DNA of 64,000 nucleotides from Effrenium voratum (taxonomy: Eukaryota; Sar; Dinophyceae; Suessiales; Symbiodiniaceae): positions 175,001-239,000 of the forward strand of contig CAUJNA010003495.1 of NCBI GenBank assembly GCA_963377175.1, in the 5' to 3' direction. Under the pieces are notes generated by a model. It worked only from the letters and a program-made list of their open reading frames with translations, was not told the DNA's origin and ran no database searches. Positions 10,209 through 20,200 of the stretch are shown here, one piece after another. The position numbers were made by a program, and so were the translations under genes. Position 1 is the first letter of the stretch, and every line of letters starts with the position of its first letter.

Positions 10209-12975
10209 GCCCGGTCTCCTTCAGCACACGTTCCTCGAATAACTCCGAGACTCTCTTCGAGTTGATGACCAGACCCTCGAAATTACACGAGAGCAGTCTC
10301 ATCAATTCCTTAGCCGCCTCCCGCCCTGCGACGGTGCCCGCGGTCTCCTCGTAGCTCGGGAGGTACTCGCCCAACCTTGTTTTCGAGGGAACCACAATCT
10401 GGCATGTAGCGGCCTCATCAGGGATAACCCCAGTTTCCCTCAACTCTGGATTGATTTCCCGCCTATCGGCAAGATAATCCTTCCTCCCATCCAGGATCAC
10501 AAGATTGTAGGTCATCTTGCTCGCCGCCTCACTAGGTCTGAACCTCCTGCTATCATCCAGCTGATCAGGAGCAAAGGGTCCACTGGGGGCAGCTGCACTT
10601 ACCATAGGCGCTCCTCGCCCACAGCATAGGTGCTTCTTGTGGAAGTTCACCATCTGGTTCAGCTGCGACAGAGCATAGGCACGATCCTCCAATGACGCAC
10701 TCTTCATCCCAGCCTCAGTCATAGGAGCCTCAGGCTTGTCATAACTCGCCTTTCCGCCCCACCTCGCCGCGACTAGCTCAGCAGACTTCGCAGGGTCGAT
10801 CAGATTGCCCGACCATTCAGGCATGTTGCTCAACCTCCTAGTCAACGCGTCTACCGACGCAGCCAAGTCTTCATCCGTCACGGTGTAAGGGTCAACCTTC
10901 TCCCTGTCTTCTTGACCCACGTCCGGAAGCCTATAGTCCCCGCGGATGGCCTCCATCGCGGCCCTCTCGGCTTCCTCTGCCTCCTTCTGCGTGGCCACTG
11001 CTCTCGGAATCAAGAGCGCTACCTCGGCTGGCAACGACTTCTCCATGTCTATCGGAGTGTTCTTCGGAAGGATCCTTCGATCATCTCCCTCCCCGCTGTA
11101 CTCATAGTTAGGAGCAGTCTTCCGGTACTCCTCGAAGGTAGCCCCTTTGAAGTTGGTGATCTCACTCGGGTCTGCCTTCCCAGCCTCAGTACCCCGAGGC
11201 GTGGGCTCCTTCGTCCCGGTGGAATCCTTCTTGGTGCCTTCCTGATCCACGTCCATGTCGTCCTTCTTCTTCTCCGTCACGGACAGTTTCCCAATGTCAG
11301 GAAGAGTCACATCATCATCCTTTCCTGACCCGACGCCCCTATCGGGGGCCGGCTCGGTCCTCGGTTGCCCCGAAGAGCTCGCCTCAGGATCCACCTCGCC
11401 CTCGTCACTCACATGTGGTCGCTTTCCCCACACGATCTTCGTCTTCGGCTTCAGCGGGACAGCGACACCCCCAGCCATATGGTGCCCAGGCCAAGTGACT
11501 CCTTCGGGGTCATCTTCGAACCATGATTTCCCGAACGGGTACCCATCCCTTCCGATGATCTCCTTCCTATCGGAAGTAGACCCCGAATGGGACAATGCCG
11601 ACACGTGAGACAGCATGACCTCAGCCGCTGATTGCGCCAGCGTGTCGGGCATCTGCTCCCTCGTCGGGATGGTCCGCAACTCCGGAGCAAGGTGACCGGC
11701 AATCATGCTGAAAGGCGCAGTCCCCAACCGCTTGCCCAGCACCGCTTCGTTCAGCGCGTTGAAGTACTTCTGCAGCTTCTCCAGCATCGCCGTCGCCGCC
11801 ATCAGCTGAGGATGGAACATGGGCATCCGCCACGCGCGCCCAAGGGCGCAGTCCACGTGCGATGCGATCGTAGTGATCGTCCCTACCAGCAGGTGTGATG
11901 ATGCAATCTCCGGCACCCAAGTCGGATCATCCAAAGGGATGCATTGACCCGTTTGCGCGTTCAGCAAGGTAGCCCTCACTCCCGGCGCTCGAAGACAATC
12001 ATACGACCTGCGGTTCGGGTCACTAACGACACCACGAACCATGTAATCATCCCGATCGGGCATATCTGCCCAGTCCCCCGGAGGTGCTCGTCCATGATGG
12101 TACTTCGCCTGAATGTCCTGCCTCATCCCTAACGGGATGTGAGCAGCCTCGGACGCCACCTTCTTCATGTTCCATTGTTGATCACCCCACGGCGTAGACT
12201 TCCGATCTCGAGGATTGATGTACTCCTGATCGATCCTCCCAGCAGCTCGGGAAGCATCCAACGCCCCGTACATGTAATCGTTATGCACGGCTCTCTCCAA
12301 CACCGCACCCCACTCGCTATCGCGATTCGGGAACACAATGTGGCTAGTCTCGTTCGCCTTCCTCCACTCCTCCGCGGTAACCCGCTCTTGAGTGATTGCC
12401 TTGTTCCGGATCACGGCATAGATGAAGGGCTCACCAGCCTCCCTGGCCAGGATATGCTGAACGATGAACCTCCTATTTGACCTGCTCTCCGCCGGTCTCG
12501 CCGAGGTCCGTGAGCCCCTCGTGGATTGATAGGAACTATGCTCACGGTGGTGCCGAACTTCCGCTGACTTCAGCTCGGGTGCCTCTCCCGGATGCTCCGG
12601 GTACGGCGTGTTCGCATAATTGTGTATGCCCCCTCGAGACTCCTGGGTCGAAGCCGCTTTCGGTGTCGCTGCAGTATCCCGCAAGTCCCCGTCATCGTCC
12701 GTGTACTTCGGAGCATAGGAGATTGGCACACCTGGGCCAAGCGTACCCGACGCCTCCTCCTTCTTTTGAGTACCAACAGGTTCTCGAACCCTGCGTTCTT
12801 CCCTAACGGGCGACGCCGCTCGCTTTGCCGCAGACGATTCCACCGACGGCTCAGTCGTAGTCGTAGTGGCCTGAGGTACCTCAGCTTCCCTACCGGGAGT
12901 CTCCTCCTCACCTACAGTGGGAACCTCGGCTTCCTTCTCCGGCTCCATCTCAACGTCTCCGGTGGGCTCTAACAC
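10195..12975 (-). CDS. 926-residue accessory frame, unknown
   Basis: The N-terminal 150 residues are acidic and disordered (GDVEMEPEKEAEVP). A middle part looks folded, with W/D/H-rich motifs such as PRDRKSTPWGDQQWNMKKVA and CALGRAWRMPMFHPQLMAAT. A second disordered acidic linker and a final folded part (MTYNLVILDGRKDYLADRRE) follow. The reading frame continues upstream without a stop to about 13,115, where it meets the end of the 1,051-residue frame in another phase, so the start at 12,975 is nominal. I do not recognise the protein. It belongs to the 3' accessory block of the retrotransposon. Confidence 0.6.
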   Translation of the reverse strand: MLEPTGDVEMEPEKEAEVPTVGEEETPGREAEVPQATTTTTEPSVESSAAKRAASPVREERRVREPVGTQKKEEASGTLGPGVPISYAPKYTDDDGDLRDTAATPKAASTQESRGGIHNYANTPYPEHPGEAPELKSAEVRHHREHSSYQSTRGSRTSARPAESRSNRRFIVQHILAREAGEPFIYAVIRNKAITQERVTAEEWRKANETSHIVFPNRDSEWGAVLERAVHNDYMYGALDASRAAGRIDQEYINPRDRKSTPWGDQQWNMKKVASEAAHIPLGMRQDIQAKYHHGRAPPGDWADMPDRDDYMVRGVVSDPNRRSYDCLRAPGVRATLLNAQTGQCIPLDDPTWVPEIASSHLLVGTITTIASHVDCALGRAWRMPMFHPQLMAATAMLEKLQKYFNALNEAVLGKRLGTAPFSMIAGHLAPELRTIPTREQMPDTLAQSAAEVMLSHVSALSHSGSTSDRKEIIGRDGYPFGKSWFEDDPEGVTWPGHHMAGGVAVPLKPKTKIVWGKRPHVSDEGEVDPEASSSGQPRTEPAPDRGVGSGKDDDVTLPDIGKLSVTEKKKDDMDVDQEGTKKDSTGTKEPTPRGTEAGKADPSEITNFKGATFEEYRKTAPNYEYSGEGDDRRILPKNTPIDMEKSLPAEVALLIPRAVATQKEAEEAERAAMEAIRGDYRLPDVGQEDREKVDPYTVTDEDLAASVDALTRRLSNMPEWSGNLIDPAKSAELVAARWGGKASYDKPEAPMTEAGMKSASLEDRAYALSQLNQMVNFHKKHLCCGRGAPMVSAAAPSGPFAPDQLDDSRRFRPSEAASKMTYNLVILDGRKDYLADRREINPELRETGVIPDEAATCQIVVPSKTRLGEYLPSYEETAGTVAGREAAKELMRLLSCNFEGLVINSKRVSELFEERVLKETGREAE

Positions 12976-13099
12976 CTCAGCCTCGGTCGGATCCTCACCA
13001 TCATTGAAGGTATCCGTAGGGAGATCGACCCCTTCCCTGTCAGGTAGGAGATCATCGACCTCGGTGGAGCCACCCGTGTTCTCCTCCTCAATCGTTGCT

Positions 13100-16000
13100 C
13101 TAGGCGTTCGAAGATTCGATGACCATCGATGAAGAAACCCTCGGACTCCGAGGTGGATTCGGCGGAGACTTTGGTCTCACCGATGCCAGCATCTCCTTCG
13201 TGACTAACGCCTTAGGAGGTGCTTTCGGGGCAGCGGTCTGACCTTCCGCATGCTGACCTGCGTCAGATGATTGCCCACCAGGGGTAACGCCTACCGGCGG
13301 TCCTCCCAGAGCGGCACCTGTCATGTCGACATCCTCAGACTCAGACATCGATCCGCCATCACCCATCTTCGAAGAAGTACCCTCCTTCAGAAGCTTGAGG
13401 ATGTTGTCCCTGATGTACAACGTGACAGAACCTGGCCACGTAGTCCTAGTCAGGGAGAAAAAGTCCGGGACAGCCGCAAGATATGGCGGCACCACAGCCC
13501 ATGCTCTTTGGACTGGCCGATTCCTGCCGTAGCTGTCAACTTCACTCCCCCACGACACAGCGTCTGCTGAAACCACTGGGATCAAATTCGCGCGGAGATC
13601 GCCCATCCTATACTGGATCTCCTTTGTCATGTGAACCCCTTGGTCGCCCTCTCGATCTAACGATCGCCCCGGGCCGCAAACCATCACCTTAACCTTGTTG
13701 TTGAGCGCGACCAGCGACTCCACGTCCTTACTCCACACGGTTGCCGCGTCGCTTCTGGCCCTCCATGCGTTCCTCTCCCACCTATACAGGTAGGAGCCAC
13801 GGAGACCAAAGACATACAGGTCATGCTTGGCGGCATCCGCGTTGCCGTACTTCTGGACGCAGTCGTCCGTCCGCTTGTCCATCAGCTCGTACGCCTTGTC
13901 GACCATCATCCGAAGGGATGTCTCCTCGTTATCACGAGTGCTGGTCACGTAATGCACCTCATAGTTCTTGAACGGCCGGTGATCTGGGGAACCCCTCAAC
14001 CGATCATTCTTTGTCCTGCACTTGAGGATGTCCTCCGCCAACGTTGCTGGGTCCATCCCTTTCTTGTTCTTCGTGGATGCAGTGTTGAACGTCTGATCCA
14101 GCAGGTAGAACACAGTTGCATCCGGAGCCGCGGACTCCTCTTTGAACACCGGAGGACCGTATCCGGCCGCCAAGGCCGCAGCAATCCTCACCGCAGCGCC
14201 TGTCCCACTAGCCGCTAAACACCGAAGCAAGATTACCATCTTGTCTTGGTAGCGACTCATCTCGTGCAGAACGATGGATGGGTAGATAGACAGCATCACA
14301 TCCGCTAACATGGCAGCTGCCCATGCGTCCCACTGCCTTTCCATTTGTACAGAATCAACCGCCACACGGGAGTATCCTCCCCTCGGCAGCTCCACTGTTG
14401 GCGGGACGACCTTCCCACTCCTGATCAGGCGCATCACCTTCCTAGCTTGCTCAAAACACTCAAGCTCCTTCGGGAAGAGCGCTCCCCGCCCAACGGCCTT
14501 TGCCTCGTCCTTGATCTCGGTAAGGTATCCCTTCGTGAGGGTGAGCTCAAACGTTTCACCCCGGATGGCCTCAAGCATGTTCGACTTCGGCACGATCCTG
14601 GCGTATAGCGCCCCACCTTCCGCCTCGGCAGCCTGAGGGGTCCCTGGAGCAGCACGCATGTTCTCCTCTTCAACGGATAGACCTATCGGTCCCATGTAGT
14701 TCTCAGGGAAGAACTTGTGCATCGCCCACACGACCGATGGAGCATGCGGATTCCATTCAACGAACGGGTTGTAGTACTGCAGGGTGCTATCGCCCCCTGA
14801 GTTGCATAGCTCCACAAATTGTGAGTCTGCCGCAGGCTTCTCAAGCTTGACGCAGATTCCACAGATCCCCAGCCTCGCGTTCGGGAACACTCGCTGGGCT
14901 CCTCTCTTGACGCCCTTCAGGTGGGGATTGTCGCTGAACAGGCTCTCAGACTCGTCCGGTTGCGCGATGCAAATCGCGACCCTCGCCCACGTGTTCTGAC
15001 CGTAGTGCGACAGAGTACTATATCCCAGGGCCTCAACCGCCTTCAAAGATGTCCACACACCTACTGCTTCATCGCTCGCGGTGGACGCAGTAACCTGCAT
15101 ACCACCCAGAATGCTCCACAATGAGGATTGCGAAGTTCCATGGATAAGGACCTTCTCAGTATCCGTCTGGCCCTTGAAATTGATGGCCAAGTCGAAGAAT
15201 GCCCATCCGTCGTCGGGACCAATTTCAACATCAGTGGCACTCGCCGGGTTCTTAGGCGAGATCCTCAACACCTGTCTATGGTCCCAGTCGATGGCATCAT
15301 GCAAGGAAGTGACCACACCTGACATCTGTCCCATCGCGTGCAGGTAACCCCGCATTCCTGGCTTATCAGCCGTCGCAAACTTCTTGACCGACAGAACCGA
15401 CGATAGCCTCCGTCCCGAGGAACATCTAACGATCTCCTCCCTGTTCCTCCCTTCCGTTAGCATCATCGCGTCCACGACCACCTCCGGAGGAGTGAACAGT
15501 GCGTTCGGCCTCTCGCTCATCCAGGCACGGATTGCGTTGAAATGGTGCTCCGCATCACCGAAATCATCTCCGCTATACAGAGGGTGATCTCCGAATGCCG
15601 CCTCTGCCTGATCAGCAACCGCCTTTACCAAGGCAGTCTGCGGGTGAACCGTCTTCCACTCCGGCCAGGCTTTTGGGTCTCCCACCCACATCCCACCGCA
15701 GGGTTCAGCCGCCGGCTCCGTACTGCTATCCATGGGTAGCGCACTTGCGCCAATTTCAATGCTCTCCTCAAACACGAATGCGGCATGGTAAGGAAGCAAG
15801 AAAGCAGGGTCCGTCGGAACCGCAGCGCAAAGTATGGCCGCCAAGTGCACGGCGTTCATCTCCGTAACCTCCACTCCCCGGCGCTTCATTTCCGCCACTA
15901 TCGCAGCAGTCCTGACCGCCCGGTACCGGAGCAGCCTTTCATGGTCCGGCAACGCCAGGTGGGACTTGTCGAGCTTGTCCTTGCTGATGTGGGACACTCT

Positions 16001-16255
16001 GCCAACCAGTTCATCGAACCTCGCGGCACTGTCATCCTCAATCAGCTGATCAGCCTTCTCCATATCTGGATCAATCGTGGTGAGCTTCGGATCCTGTCCC
16101 TTAAACCCCTTAATCGTCCACTCGCGGTATCCCGCAAGCAAACAACCGGCCACAGCCTTCGGCTTCTCCATACCCAGCCCCATCGCCAGGTCCCAGGACG
16201 GCCGCGGAGGCGTCGCCATGCAGCGCCCCAGGCCCATTCCGCCAGCTGCCGCCAT
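13100..16255 (-). CDS. 1,051-residue accessory protein with HGT (ART/Tpt1-like) motif
   Basis: This is the longest accessory frame of the element. Around residues 370-390 it reads VLIHGTSQSSLWSILGG followed by TASTASDEAVG, which resembles the H-G-T...IL..G nucleotide-binding signature of Tpt1/KptA phosphotransferases and ADP-ribosyltransferase folds (by eye; a profile search is needed). A conserved-looking stretch NPFVEWNPHAPSVVWAMHKF lies further on, then a helical region, a possible P-loop-free alpha/beta part with KVMVCGPGRSLDREGDQGVH, and a disordered Pro-rich C-terminus. The stop overlaps the open phase of the next frame, so the protein may continue. Copia elements do not normally encode this. 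Confidence 0.6.
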   Translation of the reverse strand: MAAAGGMGLGRCMATPPRPSWDLAMGLGMEKPKAVAGCLLAGYREWTIKGFKGQDPKLTTIDPDMEKADQLIEDDSAARFDELVGRVSHISKDKLDKSHLALPDHERLLRYRAVRTAAIVAEMKRRGVEVTEMNAVHLAAILCAAVPTDPAFLLPYHAAFVFEESIEIGASALPMDSSTEPAAEPCGGMWVGDPKAWPEWKTVHPQTALVKAVADQAEAAFGDHPLYSGDDFGDAEHHFNAIRAWMSERPNALFTPPEVVVDAMMLTEGRNREEIVRCSSGRRLSSVLSVKKFATADKPGMRGYLHAMGQMSGVVTSLHDAIDWDHRQVLRISPKNPASATDVEIGPDDGWAFFDLAINFKGQTDTEKVLIHGTSQSSLWSILGGMQVTASTASDEAVGVWTSLKAVEALGYSTLSHYGQNTWARVAICIAQPDESESLFSDNPHLKGVKRGAQRVFPNARLGICGICVKLEKPAADSQFVELCNSGGDSTLQYYNPFVEWNPHAPSVVWAMHKFFPENYMGPIGLSVEEENMRAAPGTPQAAEAEGGALYARIVPKSNMLEAIRGETFELTLTKGYLTEIKDEAKAVGRGALFPKELECFEQARKVMRLIRSGKVVPPTVELPRGGYSRVAVDSVQMERQWDAWAAAMLADVMLSIYPSIVLHEMSRYQDKMVILLRCLAASGTGAAVRIAAALAAGYGPPVFKEESAAPDATVFYLLDQTFNTASTKNKKGMDPATLAEDILKCRTKNDRLRGSPDHRPFKNYEVHYVTSTRDNEETSLRMMVDKAYELMDKRTDDCVQKYGNADAAKHDLYVFGLRGSYLYRWERNAWRARSDAATVWSKDVESLVALNNKVKVMVCGPGRSLDREGDQGVHMTKEIQYRMGDLRANLIPVVSADAVSWGSEVDSYGRNRPVQRAWAVVPPYLAAVPDFFSLTRTTWPGSVTLYIRDNILKLLKEGTSSKMGDGGSMSESEDVDMTGAALGGPPVGVTPGGQSSDAGQHAEGQTAAPKAPPKALVTKEMLASVRPKSPPNPPRSPRVSSSMVIESSNA

Positions 16256-16549
16256 GCGTCAGCAGGTTCGGGCCACCGGCCACAGAACCACGGAGGAACC
16301 GGGAACCCAGCCTACCGGCCAGAATCCCCCTGTCTTCAGAAGGCTCAGCCTATCGGCCAGAGACCCTCTCCCTAGAACAAGAACCTAGAAGATGAATAAT
16401 TGACTGAATCCGTCCTTCACGAAGCAGAAGAAAAACCTTAGTGACAGGCATATCTGCCTCATGCTTTTGTTCTGGTCAGTAAGCGCATTGAGTCGCCTGT
16501 GAATGTGGTGCGGTTGCCCGCGGGGTGAGCCAGCTTGATCAAGCAAAAG

Positions 16550-17209
16550 CTACGCGGCAACGAAGTTGTTCAACCACTTCCCAACAGCAAGCAATCGGTC
16601 GTGCTGAGAGAGAGTATCCCCTCCTCGCATCTTGCAAGTACTCCAAAACGAATTGAAAGACTTAGAAGAAAAGCACCTAAACACAATCCCATGCCTCTTG
16701 AGACCACATTGGCAAGCGCAAACAGACCTGCAATCAAAACCATGCGTGGTGGCGATTCCTTCAACCTCACCTTCCTTCAAGATATTGCATTTAGGTCGAT
16801 AGAGAATGATCGGAACGCATCCACTGGTTCGAGCATCACAAGCCAAGTTGAACCTTTGCCTAACGGCAGCCTCGGTCCTATCCCTAAGCCTTCTGGTCTG
16901 TCCCCACTTCCCAGTCCTGGAATCAACCCTATCGGGTGCAAGATCATTAAGAACAAGCACAACATAACAAAGGCTATCGCCTTCAACCCTACCAGATCGT
17001 ATGACGTGATTCCTGTAACCAGGAGCAACTTGAAGCGTGACAACCCTGCAAAGATCACTATACGCAAGAACACCGGCTATCGCCTGATCCGCAATAATAG
17101 TTTTCTCGCATCTTTTCCCTCCTTTTTCCTCGTCAATCACGATTCCCTCGTACTCAGAGAGTAACCTCTCCATGAGCCGATTGAAACCGGATTTTGCACC
17201 TGATTCCAT
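16550..17209 (-). CDS. 219-residue accessory frame after RNase H, unknown
   Basis: The frame starts inside the last 73 bases of the pol frame in another phase and reads RLMERLLSEYEGIVIDEEKG, then a Cys-containing middle (CVPIILYRPKCN) and a Cys-rich part (CRSVCACQCGLKRHG). The stretch 16,256-16,549 beyond it holds no gene I can support. A translational reading-frame change from pol or a separate message are both possible; a decayed extension of RNase H is a third option. Not recognised. Confidence 0.35.
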   Translation of the reverse strand: MESGAKSGFNRLMERLLSEYEGIVIDEEKGGKRCEKTIIADQAIAGVLAYSDLCRVVTLQVAPGYRNHVIRSGRVEGDSLCYVVLVLNDLAPDRVDSRTGKWGQTRRLRDRTEAAVRQRFNLACDARTSGCVPIILYRPKCNILKEGEVEGIATTHGFDCRSVCACQCGLKRHGIVFRCFSSKSFNSFWSTCKMRGGDTLSQHDRLLAVGKWLNNFVAA

Positions 17210-20200
17210 GCGTACCCCCTAAGCGGGGGCAGTCCAGGAGCGGCAGGGGGCTTAAGACAGGGTTGGGTGGGTTGGGCCAAATATTCCTGCAGGTATCCCG
17301 GCAGAAACATACCAAGGGTGTGCAGATTTCTATTCCACACGACCTTGTCAATGCAGGCCTTAGTGAAATTGTCTGCGCCTTGGTAGTGAGACGGGCACGC
17401 AACGAACCGAAAAATTCCATCATTAAAACGTTCGTTGAGCCATGAGATGTCAATGCGCTGCGTCCTTGACATATAGCGCATGTTGGGATTATTCCCAGTT
17501 ATAACGATCCGGCACGCCGATTCGTTATCCTCCAGCACGTTGATAATAAACGGCTGGGTCTCCTTTCCTTTCCCAATTGCGTGCTGCCAGAGGGTAGCTA
17601 ACGCCATTCCCTCCTTGGACACTCCATGGTCGAGAGCAACAATCTCCGCTTCAGGAGTTGACTTCGATACGGAAGTCTGTTTCTGGCTTACTCCAGTGAT
17701 GGGCATGTAGGTCCTAGGACCCACAAGGCAAATAAGCACTCCCGACGTGCTCTTGGAATCAGTACGATCCCCCGCCAGATCCGCATCACAGTAAGCAACC
17801 AACTCAATGAACTCTGGGCTATCGCCCACCCAACCGTACAAATGAAGGTCGAGCGTAGAATTCACATATGAAATTAACCTGTGGAGCTTGCGGTCACACA
17901 GATGATTCCACTTCGTGACCCGGCTGGCTAACGCCTGCACGGGACGAATCAGGTCATACCTGCCCATCCGAGCCCCATAGAGAACCTTCATCAGCACCGC
18001 CGCCGCGTCATTTCCGAGGCATCCTGGCTGCGCATTGACGGTCTCCATGTCCATCGCCTGGTTGAAGAGTTTGTCCAATTCAGGATTGACGGAATTCTCG
18101 TCAAACTCCGGCTTGCTCTCGTCCAGGAACGGAGTTTCAACCTTCTGCAGCTTCTTCGGGTACTTTCCCTGACACAGCTCAATGTATCTATCGACACACG
18201 CCTGCATGAAGCTACTCTCGCTGTACTTGATGAACCTTATCGTGGCTTCCGGCTTGGGGATGTCCTTAGAGAGTAACCCCTCTGGACCAAACCTCAAGTC
18301 GGGTTGCTCCTTATCAGGAGGATTGCCGACCGTCCACGCCAGTCTCGGGTCAAAGTGACCCTGGACCACCTGTTGCGTGAATTCGTGCTCGCAGCCAAGA
18401 TATCTCTTGAGCTGCCTTGGTTCCTCCATCTTGATGACCTTCGAGATCAGCGCCCATCCTTCTGCGATGTTCTTCGCCGGCCCACTCATCGTGAAGTCAT
18501 CCACGTACACGACAAGGAAGAGGTCGAGCTCCTCATGCCTAAACACGCTGGCCCAATCCTTCACCTTGACGTAACCGACCTTCTTCAGCATTGCCTCGCA
18601 GTGCTGCTCCCAAAAGGTGCCAGCGTCCGGATGTCCATATAGTGCGAGCACGAGGACAACGACTGGATCCTTATATCTGGGATTTCCGCTGCCGTCGAAC
18701 CACTCAGGTGGCCACTGGTCACGAGGAATCCTCACCCAAGTCTTCTTTCCCTTCAAGCGGGCCTGAGTATAAGCAGACTCCCCATCACTCACTTCCAGAA
18801 GATTCCCTGGGAGTAACCCGTGAGCATCACCCATCTTACCCGCCGCCATAGTAGCAGGGCAGGAGGTGTTCTCGGAGAACAGGGCCCAATGCCCGATCTC
18901 ATCACGGACGAAACATCCCTCGAACACGACTCGCCCTTTATATTTGCGATTCGGATCGTCTTCCGGCAACTCGTGATTCTTCTCGACACAAATATCGAAA
19001 ATTCTACCAACATGGATCTTCTCCCCTTCCTTACGTGCCTTGGCCGCAACATCATGCCACTCTTGGACAGTCGACAAGTCCCAGCATCCTTGCGAAGTCA
19101 ACTTGTCCCACTCCTTCTGAAGAGCGGCCTTAGCCTTGGCATTCCCAGCTTGTTCCTTCTTGTTCACTGGCCTAGCGACACAAGCGTACAAGGGAGGAAA
19201 GACACCCGAGCTCTTTGGCCGATGAGAGAGGGATATCTCCCCCCTGGGCATAGAGAACTCAAAGGTCTTTCCATCAGATCCAATCGTAGGGGCAGCAGCA
19301 GCTATACCGGTGCTTCCGAAACCCGCGGATCCCCTATCGGTTCCCCGCTTGGCTTTCCTAGGGACGATCGACGCGTCGATGAGCATAACACGCTCCAGTA
19401 CGATCTGCGCAATGCGGTCCCCAGGGTTTACGACGAAGTCCTCATCCCCATGATTAAAGAGGATGACCTTGATCTCTCCGTCGTAGTCGGGATCAATGAT
19501 CCCACCGCCTACAGCGATCCTGTTCTTCACGGCTAGTCCTGACCTGGGAGCTATCCTAGCATATACCCCAGCGGGCATCTCTATCGAGATTCCGGTGTTG
19601 ACCAAGCCTGACCCCCCTGCGGGAATACATGCTCCCTCAGAGGCATAGGTATCCAAACCCGCACTCCCCGAAGTAGCCCGCGTCGGGATCTTGGCAGTCT
19701 CACTGTTAAGACTAACGTACAAGGTATTCGGCTTCTTCTTCCATCGCTGTTCAACCGGGTCAACCTCGACCGGCATAGCATTCGCGACCTTCTTGAACGT
19801 GCCGTTTGGGTACCATGCTCCAACGATTGTCTCACACATCGCACTCGGATAGAGAGCAGTTGTTGGGGTGACCGACCCTTCAATGCGTGCATGAAGGTAT
19901 CCCTTCTCGTGCTTGCATTTCCGACCTGACAGCTCGTCAATGAGCTCCTTGGAGGTCGTCGCAACCTTCCACTGTTTCCTGATTGGCACACCGTCCTTAT
20001 CCTGCATTCCGAAATCACAGCCGTCGAAATCTACGGTCTCGACATCAGGATCAGCAAGAAACCTCTGCATGAACGGTTGCTTCCATCCAAGACAGTGTCT
20101 AGGCCACTCAAATGCAACCCTGCCCCCTCCTCGCCTAACGGCTCGGGAGGCCCGCAGGAATGCCGCAAACATCACCTGAGAATTCCTTCTCAGATCATTC

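Noticed and set aside
9255..10265. 336-residue plus-strand frame
   Set aside because: It is antisense to a better frame of the retrotransposon; the minus-strand frame fits the element's order.
18820..19536. Plus-strand frame opposite pol
   Set aside because: Shadow of the dUTPase and reverse-transcriptase coding strand, whose motifs are unambiguous.
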